Below, in pieces: positions 10,401 through 17,974 of a DNA stretch of 64,000 nt. The notes under the pieces were generated by a model. That model was not told the DNA's origin and made no database searches. It was given only the letters and a program-made list of their open reading frames with translations. The position numbers and the translations under genes were made by a program. Every line of letters begins with the position of its first letter. The stretch's first letter is position 1. The stretch is from Cellvibrio sp. KY-GH-1 (GTDB taxonomy: Bacteria; Pseudomonadota; Gammaproteobacteria; Pseudomonadales; Cellvibrionaceae), in assembly GCF_008806975.1 (NCBI RefSeq), contig NZ_CP031728.1, positions 1,798,001-1,862,000 of the forward strand. Reading direction: 5' to 3'.

Positions 10401-10895
10401 GGTCAATGACGCCAATTGATTCATCAGGGAATCACCGCGAGCGCCCGCCGCCGTTTGGCAACCATAGATAAGGAAATCGCCGTTCGGGCCAAGTGCGTGG
10501 CCAATTCTGGCTAGGCTGCGATGGTTAGCCTGAACATTTTCCGCTGACAACCAGATATCACCAGCCTGCACAGCACCCGCCTTTCCGTGTGAAACTAAAT
10601 GAATGGCATCAACATTACCGCGATAACCGGAGAGGTGTTCTGCTATCTGCGCAATACCATTTCTCGCCGGATCAAGAACCACCACACTGGATGAATCAGG
10701 CAGCTCATTAATAAATTTCTGGTAGTCCTGCACATGTGAATCGACGTAGATAAATTCTTGCCGTTCTGCAGCAAAACAAGGGAAAGCGATCAATCCTCCC
10801 AGTAACAAGCTAGAAAAGGCTTTCCATTTTTTTAACGGAAATTTCTCACTTGATAAACGTGCTGAAGATGGTTTTTTGGAAATAGTCCACGACAT
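3852..10895 (-). CDS. Giant DUF4347/Ig/FN3 repeat surface protein, in frame with a C-terminal outer-membrane barrel
   Basis: This is a 2347-residue ORF. An extended signal peptide ends near residue 43. A DUF4347 domain follows at about 47-205, recognisable by HLVSHGKAGAVQAG and FLIYGCQTAAG. Next come an unassigned beta domain (about 210-440), two ~107-residue tandem repeats (about 450-670), an Ig-like domain, four FN3 domains alternating with three beta modules (about 775-1395), and cadherin-like and putative-Ig domains. A choice-of-anchor U-like domain lies at about 1946-2100. Residues 2120-2143 then look like a GlyGly-CTERM anchor (Gly/Ser-rich, hydrophobic helix, FRR). Instead of a stop, the frame continues as a 211-residue barrel protein. 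AAGGAA precedes the start. The protein is probably exported and acts in adhesion, with modifying enzymes encoded upstream. Confidence 0.85.
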   Translation of the reverse strand: MSWTISKKPSSARLSSEKFPLKKWKAFSSLLLGGLIAFPCFAAERQEFIYVDSHVQDYQKFINELPDSSSVVVLDPARNGIAQIAEHLSGYRGNVDAIHLVSHGKAGAVQAGDIWLSAENVQANHRSLARIGHALGPNGDFLIYGCQTAAGARGDSLMNQLASLTGADLTASTNFTGSASKGGDWALESQTGAIEAQVLASADYNHVLATLSAGDMVVVGWSALNDTITFASLVDIPAGTVIKITDKGWDQATGAFTTSTTGDGVITWTTSSSISAGDLFTLYLGGSDAATTLTDVTNGGADLSADISTSTYTVTDPMTIAGDGVFIYQDADNNPFFIFGLNNTSSTNIDGTNWGTVASPTLTNSMIPDGFGSQNSLTNGTDAVGITGGASQTDNVQYTGATTSASRATWLSRFADVANWSGDNTGTITTSIGTSNGSAVTMTPPVPTVTDARISISGATGTGGAYKIGDTVTATWNNTAGGDNNTGITGVTVDFSQFGGGAAVVASDSSNTWTATYTITAGAVDSTNRNVSVTATNAAGSTTTADTTNATADNVAPTVTDGRISISGASGTGGAFKIGDTVTATWNNTAGGDNNSDTISSVTVNFTQFGGGAAVAASNSSGTWTATYTVVAGAIDNTNRNVTVTATDNAGNTTSTSDTSNATVDNIAPSVTSITPAGGAVSSDTSVDFIVDFSESVSNVSTDDFTRVVTGSAAGTIASVSAASGDPITVTVGGISGSGTLKVNLNGSTNIVDDAGNSIAAYSSGTTHTVNILTAPDAPTIGTATAGDGQVDVTFTAPGSNGGSAITTYTATASPGGATGNCAGPAACTITVGSLTNGTAYTFTVTATNAIGTSTASGASGSATPKANQTITFANPGAQNFGSTPTLSATATSSLTVSFTSSTTGVCTITSGGALTFVTAGSCTIDADQAGNGATNAAPTVSRTFTVNAIVPGAPTIGTATAGDTQADVTFTAPVNTGGTVITGYTVTSNPGGLTGTGGASPITVTGLTNGIAYTFTVTATNSAGTGAASAPSNSVTPKAAQTITFANPGTQTYGTAPNLSTLGGGASSTSGLTIAFSSSTTGVCTITTGGILTFVTAGTCTINANQAGNSIYLPAPQVSRSFTVNPAAPAAPTIGTATAGDTQASVAFTAPADTGGSSITGYTVTVSPPDVAPVNGASSPIVVNGLTNGQAYTFTVTADNVAGTGPASGASNSITPKATQTITFANPGAQNFGATPTFSATSDSGLTPTFTSSTTGVCTITGVGAVTFVTAGTCTINADQAGDSSYLAATQVTRSFAVNAVVPGAPTIGTATAGNTQATVTFTAPASNGGAAITGYTVTSNPGGITRAATASPFTFTGLTNGTSYTFTVTATNSVGTGAASAASNAVTPSLPPNSAPVIAQGGSVSVTMSEDGTPTPFSLSLSATDADSDPLTWSITSVALHGGASVSGGSVSYVPTANYHGSDSFVVQVSDGSASATTTVNVTVSPVNDLPVIFGVPTTSVDQDTAYSFTPTASDLDTGDVLTFSISNKPTWASFNTATGALTGAPAGTDSGKTLGIVISVSDGTASASLPAFDIEVISTIDPLQPIVTAPADLELNATGLYTPVTLGELLGGGPNTNPVEIEQILKTIAKDGVSGNNCCTTVVVGLGETKLLSLSPGRHEIKWRATNAVGVTGEATQIVNIKPLVSLSPSQIAIRGSEVSFGVWLNGPSPVYPLTIPWVVDASSTATAAEHSAVSGSVTFTQAGQVEVVVPVTLANVTGFTDSKLVIALGDGINAGATNKHVIDIRQGNVPPVVSLSIRQGGVNTSLVTPAGGPVTVTATVTDANKNDTHTFDWSATSGLADTDGNQADASRTFDPAGLAGSHQLQVNVTDSGGANVQASAYFRVVASLPVLDVNTDTDQDGIGDSLEGTGDTDDNGIPDYLDNMPSPNILPQQSNTTNAYLIECDPGVRCGLGLFARSGNSGGVQILDQEIGTLDDLVIDPAFEPVGGVFDFAIRDLPTPGQSVRVVIPQRVAIPANAVYRKYQRGRWVTFISDADNAVHSAAGSPGYCPPPGSADWTSGLTAGHMCVQLTIEDGGPNDDDGLVNSAVVDPGAVSEAKVIVPPEPPKPPVQVNSKGSGSVGGVWIALLGGLLMFRRIKHRHWLALVALLASHSQAQTAEGFYMRADVFSVESTQEEEDFAGALNDAGHEFSIGKYDTDRTGFQLAVGYEWNSFTYTQLGYLDLGEVRVDLLLDGDADQGAFATDLADEYPITATGATLVQGLKFGVGEQVKLGFEAGVYLWDGDVDVNGVPFAIAEDSGTDPLAGVLLDLPLGGNFTLGVGLRRVFFDKQEVNLYSFGSSYHF
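4488..4500 (-). promoter_or_regulatory. Internal Shine-Dalgarno AGGAGG inside the giant ORF
   Basis: AGGAGG occupies 4500-4495 on the minus strand, followed by a 7-base spacer and the ATG at 4487. The same bases encode the LLGGLLM part of the hydrophobic anchor helix, so the site is read both as protein and as ribosome binding site. Confidence 0.6.
6720..8590 (-). repeat. Tandem FN3 + beta-module repeats (~540-bp units)
   Basis: Within the giant ORF, the phrase APTIGTATAGD recurs at about residues 778, 955, 1131 and 1311. Each FN3 domain except the last is followed by a module starting QTITFANPG and ending with a GxCTI...AxQAG pattern. The spacing is about 177-180 residues. The units are similar at DNA level, so copy number could vary by recombination. 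Confidence 0.8.
8890..9560 (-). repeat. Two ~107-residue tandem repeats
   Basis: The phrase TWNNTAGGDNN occurs in both units, each beginning RISISGA and ending in an NVTATDNAGN-like stretch. DNA identity between the two ~320-bp copies is visibly high. Confidence 0.75.
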
Positions 10896-11024
10896 AATTT
10901 TTCCTTTTCACAAGGCTCAAGCAACAGAGATTCAACTTTTCCAGGGCGACTGGACCCAGGCATTAATACAACACACAAACAAATTGCAAAGCAGTGTTAT
11001 TCCCACACTGCTTTGCAAGATTCA

Positions 11025-11609
11025 CTAATTACGGCTCGGGTAAATCCCTTCCAACGCAATAATAAAATTCATACCCAAAAATGGATTGCGAATACCCAGA
11101 GGTTGACTGCCGCCGGGAATTGCCGCCTGACCAGTTACGGTGGCATTGAATGGCTGAAGCGTGGTGGTACCTGGGCCAGCACTATAAAGATCCACTTCAG
11201 CACCCGCCGCTGTATCGCTGGTCGTCGACAACACCAAGGTGTTCGCCGGCGTTTTCGTGGTGCCATTGGTTGCATTGACGGGTATCGCCACAGATGCAGT
11301 CGCCGTTACAGGAGCAACCATCGCTGGCACATTAGTAGAGAGCACGTTGACATTCTCCGTGCCTGCCACTTCGCCCAAAGTAATAGCACTCAGGCCAGGG
11401 CCTGCTCCTGTTCCCACCGGGACACGGCTGCGTAAATCCGGCAACGCAAATGTGGTAGTACCGTTTCCACCATAAGTGGTGCCTAAAAGCGAAAACAGCG
11501 CAGTATTGCTGGCAATTGCTAACTGCTGCCCCTGACAAAACGCCCAGCCACGCGGTGCATAAGTGCCGGCAAACATGCGAATTTCGCCAATAAACGGATC
11601 AGACATCAT
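11025..11609 (-). CDS. Phage tail collar-domain protein (microcystin-dependent-protein family)
   Basis: The 194-residue protein starts with the tail-collar signature: FIGEIRMFAGTYAPRGWAFC, then QLAIASNTALFSLLGTTYGG and FALPDLRSRVPVGTG. The C-terminal half is a Thr/Ala-rich beta region ending LGMNFIIALEGIYPSRN, as in the MdpB group of bacterial tail-collar proteins. No other phage structural genes are nearby, so this is not a prophage remnant by context. GGAG lies 5-8 bases before the two adjacent ATGs. It sits 129 bp upstream of the giant surface protein and downstream of three modifying enzymes, which suggests a surface-exposed fibre-like protein in the same pathway. Confidence 0.85.
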   Translation of the reverse strand: MMSDPFIGEIRMFAGTYAPRGWAFCQGQQLAIASNTALFSLLGTTYGGNGTTTFALPDLRSRVPVGTGAGPGLSAITLGEVAGTENVNVLSTNVPAMVAPVTATASVAIPVNATNGTTKTPANTLVLSTTSDTAAGAEVDLYSAGPGTTTLQPFNATVTGQAAIPGGSQPLGIRNPFLGMNFIIALEGIYPSRN

Positions 11610-11897
11610 TTTCTCCTTAACTTGATTTTAAGATTAATTGAAGTACACCAATGATCCTTAGGTTTTAACAAGTTCGAGCAACCGCCTCAATCCCATCAAA
11701 AACAGCACAATACTCGATTGAAAATCATGCTTCCCCGTAAAAAACATTACCCAACTTTAGGCAATATTCCTCAAAACACCAATCGGTTAATTTTTATACC
11801 CATTTCCCAGGCAGAATGACTCTACTGTCAGTGTACGGAGCCATCTAGCAAGATCCCATTACGCCTTATAACAGAAGCATTTTCCAAAAAAATATTG

Positions 11898-12383
11898 TCA
11901 ATCCCACACCAAGGTATCGTGCGTTGCCGAGGACTCTATCACCACAAACCCAAGCGATAAATACAATTTTTTCGCGCGAATGTTTTGTTGGTCAACTGCA
12001 AGACGCACCGGAACCCTGCGTTGTTCAGCTATTTTTTTAAGCGCGCGCAAAATCGCGGAACCCCATCCTTTACTACGTTCATCGCTCATCAGCGCAATGT
12101 CAATAACATGAAGGCTTGCAGTGGTACTATTGAAAATAATCTTGCCAATCGACTTACTATAACGCTCGATGATAAAAGTTTCCGCCCCGGGAAATGACGA
12201 TGCATAAGAAGCTTGTTGCAGCTGAAATTGTTGTTTGATGAGAAAATCAACCTGCGACTTTGGAACAGGCATGCGGTAAAGATAGTCGCGCGTGGATGCA
12301 AACAATGCTTCGGTGAATTCACGATCCCGTAACTCCATCACGCGTAGAGTCAAACCAAAAGGCAAGGAAACATCAGTCATCAT
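11898..12383 (-). CDS. GNAT-family N-acetyltransferase
   Basis: A 161-residue GNAT fold shows the beta4-alpha3 region IDIALMSDERSKGWGSAILRALKKIA, with the Q/RxxGxG/A pyrophosphate loop as RSKGWGSA, followed by RLAVDQQNIRAKKLYLSLGF. GNATs transfer acetyl from acetyl-CoA to an amine. Its start overlaps the sulfotransferase gene's end by 11 bases, so it belongs to the same operon. The substrate is unknown; the neighbouring tail-collar and giant surface proteins are candidate targets by context only. Confidence 0.85.
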   Translation of the reverse strand: MMTDVSLPFGLTLRVMELRDREFTEALFASTRDYLYRMPVPKSQVDFLIKQQFQLQQASYASSFPGAETFIIERYSKSIGKIIFNSTTASLHVIDIALMSDERSKGWGSAILRALKKIAEQRRVPVRLAVDQQNIRAKKLYLSLGFVVIESSATHDTLVWD

Positions 12384-13533
12384 TTATAACCGCCTCACGG
12401 GGTTTAAGCGCCAGCATTAACAATTGAGTATATGACTCGTTTATTTGCAAACTAATTCTCTCCTGTTCTTCAACTGTAAAGCAATGCTGTTTTTTTATGC
12501 TGTCATCAACAAATATTTGCCCTGGAGCTTTTGAATTGAAGCGCATGCGTTCTTGTATTTTTAAAAAACCAAGTTTATCAACTACACAACCAAAAAAATT
12601 CAAGACCTCCGCCACATGCTGTGCATTTACCTGTCGATAATCAACCACCCTGGTATTAGAACTGAACGATTGCTTACCCATCGCCAATAACAGTGTACGC
12701 AGCACCTCAATTCGGCAATCGAGCATACTTAGCGCGGCTCCTTGTCCTGCATATACCGGATGTAATACACCAAGTGAAGGATCACCCGCCATATGGCGCC
12801 CCGTCGTGCGTTGGTGAGACGCGAGAATTTCCACCGGGTCGCGCACCAGAAAAATAGTAGGCACCTGTGGATACAGCCCACGAATTAACTCCCAGCGAAA
12901 AATATCCCAGGCATTCCATTTAATAATCATCTGCGGGCGCGCAGGAAAGGCCGCTGCCTGCAGATTAATAAAGATCCGCAAGGATTTTTTTTGTTCGTCC
13001 GTCGTTAATTGGTTATCCAACAGTAATTCTGTAAGCAGCGGTGATTCAGAAAAGACGCATGTGGAATCCAGCTCGGACAAACAACCGGAAATCAGGGTGG
13101 AGCCACAGCGCGATAAATGAAAAATAAATCCGGCGGGTTGCACATCCGCTATTTCTACTGCTTGCTGGCGTGCAGATTCCAATGAGGTTCGCGGCTGGAA
13201 AATTTGATTAAATAACAGTTGACTACAGCGGGAAATATATTCGTCTTGAAATGGCTCGGTCGCATGGCCAACAGGTACCAGCCAACTCACTTGCTTGCGC
13301 CTGGGTTGATAGCGATAAGGCAACCAATTTCCGGCCAGTTTTACTGAATCATCAACCGGGATTTGATTAAGGCGATTAATCTCACCCAGCAATTCCCCAT
13401 CATCCAGATGCTCGCACCCCCAGAGTTGTTTAATGCGTGTGAGTAAATCACCCAGCGACTCAGCCTGCTGGCAGTTGGCGAGAGATTCTTGCGACCCTAG
13501 CAATGCACAATATTGGGAAAAATAATTATCCAT
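12373..13533 (-). CDS. Sulfotransferase-family protein (PAPS-dependent type)
   Basis: About 386 residues from the ATG at 13533. The segment GFIFHLSRCGSTLISGCL resembles the 5'-phosphosulfate-binding P-loop of sulfotransferases. Later, PTIFLVRDPVEILASH matches the 3'-phosphate-binding region (RDP...S). The N-terminal ~130 residues are less conserved. A longer reading from 13572 exists, but the ATG at 13533 overlaps the preceding gene's stop by 8 bases, as expected for translational coupling. The likely role is transfer of sulfate to an unknown acceptor, carbohydrate or protein. It is flanked by an Asp/Asn hydroxylase and a GNAT. Confidence 0.8.
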   Translation of the reverse strand: MDNYFSQYCALLGSQESLANCQQAESLGDLLTRIKQLWGCEHLDDGELLGEINRLNQIPVDDSVKLAGNWLPYRYQPRRKQVSWLVPVGHATEPFQDEYISRCSQLLFNQIFQPRTSLESARQQAVEIADVQPAGFIFHLSRCGSTLISGCLSELDSTCVFSESPLLTELLLDNQLTTDEQKKSLRIFINLQAAAFPARPQMIIKWNAWDIFRWELIRGLYPQVPTIFLVRDPVEILASHQRTTGRHMAGDPSLGVLHPVYAGQGAALSMLDCRIEVLRTLLLAMGKQSFSSNTRVVDYRQVNAQHVAEVLNFFGCVVDKLGFLKIQERMRFNSKAPGQIFVDDSIKKQHCFTVEEQERISLQINESYTQLLMLALKPREAVINDD

Positions 13534-14203
13534 GCACAACGGCCTGCTGAATTTGCGCGCGCAGCCAATCATTTACTGTGCAATCGATCACCAGATTAAT
13601 CCGGTCCTCGTCACCGTGATTGTAAACTTCATGTACTTGGTCGGCATTAAAATACCAAAGCTCACCGGCTCTCATGGGAATTTTTTTGTGGTTAACGAAA
13701 AAACTCACCGCATCGCTGGTATGAATAGGCAGATGCAAACGTGCCTCGCCAAATTCGATACTTAATTCATGATCGCGATGGGGTTTAATTTCCGCACCGG
13801 CTTTTAAGCGCATCAAACGCGCGGCTTTAATAGGGCATTGCAATTGCACCAATAGCTGTTGAATTTCCGGGCACTGAACCATCACCGGTAAATTTTCCCA
13901 GTCATCCCCCTCGGCAATGGCAAAGCCTTGCAAAATTGGGTGGGCATCCAAGTGCTGGCGCTGGCAGCGCAAAGGCAACACATCCCATCCGCCGGAGTAG
14001 TCGTTTTTATTAACGTGATCAACCCAGGAATTCTGTTCACTGGAAACGAGTAACAAAGATTCAACTTCTGCCTGCAGGGCCGCAAGCGACGCAATGCTAA
14101 CGAGCTTTGCAAAAGAGATCGTTGTAGAAGAAGTATTCACTGCACCAACAGGCACACTGACAAGGACGGGATCACTCATTGACGCTGACGCAGGATTTTC
14201 CAT
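13526..14203 (-). CDS. Aspartyl/asparaginyl beta-hydroxylase-family 2-oxoglutarate/Fe(II) oxygenase
   Basis: The 225-residue protein has the jelly-roll oxygenase iron ligands: IKPHRDHE carries the first His and the acid, and DQVHEVYNHG carries the distal His. RINLVIDC then gives a likely 2-oxoglutarate-binding Arg. Family members hydroxylate Asp or Asn residues in proteins. The first ~60 residues are unrelated to the core. It is the first gene of a tightly coupled run (hydroxylase, sulfotransferase, GNAT) that leads to the tail-collar and giant surface proteins. Those products are plausible substrates, but this is inferred from position. Confidence 0.85.
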   Translation of the reverse strand: MENPASASMSDPVLVSVPVGAVNTSSTTISFAKLVSIASLAALQAEVESLLLVSSEQNSWVDHVNKNDYSGGWDVLPLRCQRQHLDAHPILQGFAIAEGDDWENLPVMVQCPEIQQLLVQLQCPIKAARLMRLKAGAEIKPHRDHELSIEFGEARLHLPIHTSDAVSFFVNHKKIPMRAGELWYFNADQVHEVYNHGDEDRINLVIDCTVNDWLRAQIQQAVVHG

Positions 14204-14253
14204 TCACAGGCTCACTGTTGAGTTGACTGGAAATCCCTGCTACCAGTGGGTGA

Positions 14254-15144
14254 TTATAAAATCGCCATCAATAAAAATGGCAGGCCGACAAATGCCACCA
14301 GTGTAGACACTAATACCATGGCTGCAACTTCCTGCGGGTTGCGATCATAACGCAAGGCCAGCAAATAGTTGAATACTGCAATAGGCATGGCCGATTGCAA
14401 TAACACCACATTACGCGATACGCCGGTTAAGCCCATCAACTCACATACAATAAACCCGAGCAACAAACCACCACCAACGCGCACCAGGCTAAAAAACAAA
14501 CTGCGCTTCCAGAAATGTATTTTTAAGGTCGCGAGCGAAACGCCTAATGCAATCGTCATTAACGGAATCGCAATACCGCCGAGTAAATCCAGCGTATTAC
14601 TAATCCAGCGCGGTAATTCAGTTCCGGTTACTAGCAATAACACAGCAATAACCATGGAGTGAATAACCGGTTGTCTGGCGATAGACTCCATCCGTTTTAA
14701 AATACCACCTTCGCTGGTGGTGACAATCAATAGGCCTACCGTAAAAGTGGCAATCATCATCACCATAAATGAACCTAATGCGAGCGCGAGACCGGTTTGC
14801 CCGTAAGCAAACATACACAGCGGCAACCCCATGTTGCCATTATTGGGAAATACCAAGGGTGGCAAATAGGTGGCAATTTCCAGCTTCATCCAACGCAGCA
14901 ACGCCCAACCAAACAACCCCATGGCAGTCATAATAATCGCCGTAGCAAGCGCGACCTGCCCCATCACCTCCGGCTGCACTTTTACTTTCGCCATTACACT
15001 GATGATCAAACAGGGCGTACCAATGTTCATCACAATGCGCGAAATAAAATCCGATGGAAAATCGGTGCCGGTTTTACCCCAGATAAAACCGGCACCGACC
15101 GAAATAACAATAGGGGCGAGAATCGCGAGCAGTTCGCTCAACAT
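14254..15144 (-). CDS. AEC-family (auxin efflux carrier-like) transporter
   Basis: About 296 residues with ten hydrophobic helices in two halves separated by a charged loop (TSEGGILKRMESIARQP), as in AEC/malonate-type carriers. Recognisable parts are LAPIVISVGAGFIWGK at the N-terminus, FPNNGNMGLPLCMFAYG in the first half and LLQSAMPIAVFNYLLAL in the second. These inner-membrane secondary transporters carry small carboxylates or related anions; the substrate is unknown. The ATG at 15144 is preferred, giving the usual family N-terminus; in-frame starts at 15159 and 15162 are possible. Confidence 0.85.
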   Translation of the reverse strand: MLSELLAILAPIVISVGAGFIWGKTGTDFPSDFISRIVMNIGTPCLIISVMAKVKVQPEVMGQVALATAIIMTAMGLFGWALLRWMKLEIATYLPPLVFPNNGNMGLPLCMFAYGQTGLALALGSFMVMMIATFTVGLLIVTTSEGGILKRMESIARQPVIHSMVIAVLLLVTGTELPRWISNTLDLLGGIAIPLMTIALGVSLATLKIHFWKRSLFFSLVRVGGGLLLGFIVCELMGLTGVSRNVVLLQSAMPIAVFNYLLALRYDRNPQEVAAMVLVSTLVAFVGLPFLLMAIL

Positions 15145-15263
15145 ACAAAATCCAACCATCAATTACTGAAGTCGCGCATCTTACCGACAAGCGGCCAACG
15201 GAAGATAGCTGACGCCGATGGACTTGGGTATGCTGCTCCTGTTAATTCCACGAATTCCCGATT

Positions 15264-16301
15264 ATGCAAAACTCGTTGTTTGGCGAAGCCGAATCGCCCA
15301 ACGCAAAACCCGCGCGCAAATCCAGCCGCGACATAGCGCCAATTGCAGCGGACCCTGAATGGGTTGCACTTGCTGCCGCCCTACCCGCTCACCTGCGCCT
15401 GGGTACTTCGTCATGGAATTATCCGGGATGGAACGGCTTGATGTGGGACGGCGAATATTCAGAAACCAATTTATCGCGCTATGGTTTAACAGCCTATTCC
15501 AAACACCCGCTCATGCGCACGGTGAGTATTGATCGCAGTTTTTATCGCCCGCTCAATGTTGCGCAGTTTGCACAGCACGCAGCGCAAGTGGGGCCAGACT
15601 TTCGCTTTGTAGTGAAAGCGCCCAGCTTGATTACCGATGCACTGGTGCGCGACGAATCCGGCCGAGGCATGCGCCCCAACACGCATTTTTTAAATGCCGA
15701 AGAAGCCCTACAAATGTTTGCTGAACCCGCACTGGAAGGCCTGGGCCAAAAACTCGGTGCGCTGGTATTTCAGATCAGCCCCCTGCCCGGTGCCTGGCTG
15801 GCGCAAATGCCAAAATTGATTGATCGCTTACACAATTTATTACGTGCAATTCCCAATTTAAAACATAGCGCGCCCGATGGCGTCATCGCCGTGGAGGTGC
15901 GCGACCCACAATGGTTAACTCCACAATTGGTAAACGCACTGCGCGATACCGGAGCTACCTACTGCATGGGCCTGCACGCCAAAATGCCGCCTATCACCGA
16001 ACAACTTCCTATTCTGCGCGCGCTCTGGCCCGGGCCCTTGGTATGCCGCTGGAATTTAAACCCGATTCACGGTGCATTCGGTTATGAAGATGCACGCGAT
16101 GCCTATGAACCCTACGACAAAATGATCGATCCCGATCCGGAAACGCGAGCCGCGTTAGTGCGCGTAATAACAGGTACTGCCGGTGCTGGGCAAAATGTTT
16201 TTATCACACTCAGTAATAAGGCGGAGGGATCAGCACCGCTGTCAGTGCTTGAGTTGGCAAGAGCAATCAGGTTGAATACTCTAGTCAACGGCAATATGTA
16301 A
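15264..16301 (+). CDS. DUF72-family protein (YecE-like)
   Basis: The 345-residue protein has the DUF72 hallmarks: RLGTSSWNYPGWNGLMW near residue 50, a YSKHPLMRTVSIDRSFYRP segment, FRFVVKAPSLITD, and a C-terminal VFITLSNKAEGSAP. DUF72 proteins adopt a TIM-barrel-like fold and their function is not established. An N-terminal extension of about 40 residues is rich in Ala, Lys and Arg. The gene stands alone on the plus strand between divergently read neighbours. Confidence 0.85.
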   Translation: MQNSLFGEAESPNAKPARKSSRDIAPIAADPEWVALAAALPAHLRLGTSSWNYPGWNGLMWDGEYSETNLSRYGLTAYSKHPLMRTVSIDRSFYRPLNVAQFAQHAAQVGPDFRFVVKAPSLITDALVRDESGRGMRPNTHFLNAEEALQMFAEPALEGLGQKLGALVFQISPLPGAWLAQMPKLIDRLHNLLRAIPNLKHSAPDGVIAVEVRDPQWLTPQLVNALRDTGATYCMGLHAKMPPITEQLPILRALWPGPLVCRWNLNPIHGAFGYEDARDAYEPYDKMIDPDPETRAALVRVITGTAGAGQNVFITLSNKAEGSAPLSVLELARAIRLNTLVNGNM

Positions 16302-16368
16302 ATTGAATCACGAAGTCTGTACAGCATGTATAATTCACTCAAGCCACTGTAGAAATGATGGGAAATCT

Positions 16369-16569
16369 ATGAACATCCAGTCACTTAGCGTATCGGAGCG
16401 AATTTTACTCGCAGAGCAATTATGGGACAGCGTCAGGACACACAGCAATGATATTCAACTATCAGAGGAGCTCGTTAAATTATTGGATAGCCGGCTGGCG
16501 GAGTTGGCATCTGATGGGGATTTGGGAGACACATGGGAAAATGTAAAAGGTAGAATTGCGGAAAAATAG
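16369..16569 (+). CDS. Addiction-module antitoxin (small helical component)
   Basis: A 66-residue protein starting MNIQSLSVSERILLAEQLWD, typical of the putative addiction-module component family (TIGR02574-like), which pairs with RelE/ParE toxins. The ATG at 16369 is chosen over an upstream in-frame start because family members begin with this LSxxERLxLxExLW pattern. The stop is one base before the start of a ParE-like toxin gene that is interrupted by an insertion sequence. The antitoxin gene is therefore intact while its toxin is dead. Confidence 0.8.
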   Translation: MNIQSLSVSERILLAEQLWDSVRTHSNDIQLSEELVKLLDSRLAELASDGDLGDTWENVKGRIAEK

Positions 16570-16671
16570 TATGGATTATCAAATTTCAGTAAGGAAAAAA
16601 GCTGAAGCAGATATTTTAGAAGCATTTGAGTATTACGAATCTTGCCGAAAAAATCTGGGGCACGATTTCCT

Positions 16672-17974
16672 GAGCCTGTAAAAAATTCTGTGTAACTGCC
16701 AGCTCAACGATAATCCATCAATCGCTCATCAAACACAATCATAAAATGATTGAGCGCTGCTCTCCAATTGCGAATGGGCATAGTCCATTTTTTGGAGGCA
16801 TCCTGGATTGCCAAGAAAATCACTTTCTTGGCTGATTCATCCGTTGGAAATAATTTGCGCTTTTTGATTGCCTGACGGATTACGCTATTCAGCGATTCAA
16901 TCGCGTTGGTGGTGTAAATTGCGCGACGAATGTCTTCAGGGTAAGCAAACAAGGTGCGTATATTTTCCCAATGGGTATGCCAGCAGCGACTAATTTGCGG
17001 GTACTTTTCATCCCAGCGCGCACCGAGCTGCGCGAGCGCCAGCAGTGCCTCTTCTTCAGTGATGGATTGGTAAATTCGCTTCAGGTCTGCCGTAACGGCT
17101 TTGTAGTCCCTCCACGGCACGTATTTCACTGAGTTGCGTACCATGTGTACGATGCACAGTTGAATCTGCGTTTCGGGAAAGGCCGCGTTAATCGCCTCCG
17201 GAAACCCTTTTAGCCCGTCAACGCATGCGATCAAAATGTCTCGAACACCGCGATTCTGTAGCTCCGTCAGCACGCCCAGCCAAAATTTTGAGCCTTCATT
17301 TTCCGAGAGCCACATGCCTAATAATTCTTTCTGGCCCTCCATGGTAACGCCCAATGCAAGGTAAATGGATTTGTTGATAACCTGCTTATCCTGGCGAATC
17401 TTTACCACGATGCAGTCGAGATAAACAATAGGATAAACCGAATCCAGCGGGCGCGATTGCCATTCGACGACCTGCTCAATAACAGCATCTGTCACTTTGG
17501 AAATAAGAGTAGCAGAGACGTCTGCACCATACATGTCCTTGAAAGTGGCTACGATTTCGCGGGTGGTCATGCCCTTGGCGTAGAGGCTTAGTATTTTGTC
17601 ATCCATCGACGTAAAGCGGGTTTGGTGTTTCTTCACCAACTGCGGCTCAAAGCTGCCTTCGCGATCACGCGGCGTTTTGAGCTCCATCTCACCGTCTTCC
17701 GTTTTCAGGGTTTTGGTGGTGTAGCCGTTGCGGCTATTGGCAGCACCTGATTTTTGGTGTTTCTCGTAGCCAAGATGGGCATCAAGTTCACCGTTGAGAG
17801 CTGCCTCAACGGTGATTTTGGTGAGCATTTGACTGAAGTCGCTCAGGTCTTTCTCAGTCTTCATGTGCTTTGCTGCTTCGCGCGCAAAGGCTTCAAGGTC
17901 TTTTTTGTTCATACTGTTTATCCTGCCTATATGAGGTTAATGATAAACAGTTACACAGATTTATTTACAGTCTC
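16672..17974 (-). mobile_element. IS256-family insertion sequence, complete (1303 bp)
   Basis: The element is bounded by 27-bp imperfect inverted repeats at 16672-16698 and 17948-17974, both starting GAG and ending CTGTGTAACTG. It is flanked by an exact 8-bp target duplication GATTTCCT at 16664-16671 and 17975-17982. The size, duplication length and single transposase are typical of the IS256 family. The perfect target duplication shows a simple transposition into the toxin gene. Confidence 0.93.
16704..17912 (-). CDS. IS256-family transposase (mutator type)
   Basis: A 402-residue transposase with GYEKHQKSGAANSRNGYTTK near the N-terminus and the DDE core: Asp in PIVYLDCIVVKIR, Asp in DILIACVDGLKGFPEAI followed by QLCIVHMVRNS, and Glu in YTTNAIESLNSVIR. 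The full-length frame and intact terminal repeats suggest the element is or was recently active. It catalyses cut-and-paste or copy-paste movement of its own element. Confidence 0.95.
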   Translation of the reverse strand: MNKKDLEAFAREAAKHMKTEKDLSDFSQMLTKITVEAALNGELDAHLGYEKHQKSGAANSRNGYTTKTLKTEDGEMELKTPRDREGSFEPQLVKKHQTRFTSMDDKILSLYAKGMTTREIVATFKDMYGADVSATLISKVTDAVIEQVVEWQSRPLDSVYPIVYLDCIVVKIRQDKQVINKSIYLALGVTMEGQKELLGMWLSENEGSKFWLGVLTELQNRGVRDILIACVDGLKGFPEAINAAFPETQIQLCIVHMVRNSVKYVPWRDYKAVTADLKRIYQSITEEEALLALAQLGARWDEKYPQISRCWHTHWENIRTLFAYPEDIRRAIYTTNAIESLNSVIRQAIKKRKLFPTDESAKKVIFLAIQDASKKWTMPIRNWRAALNHFMIVFDERLMDYR

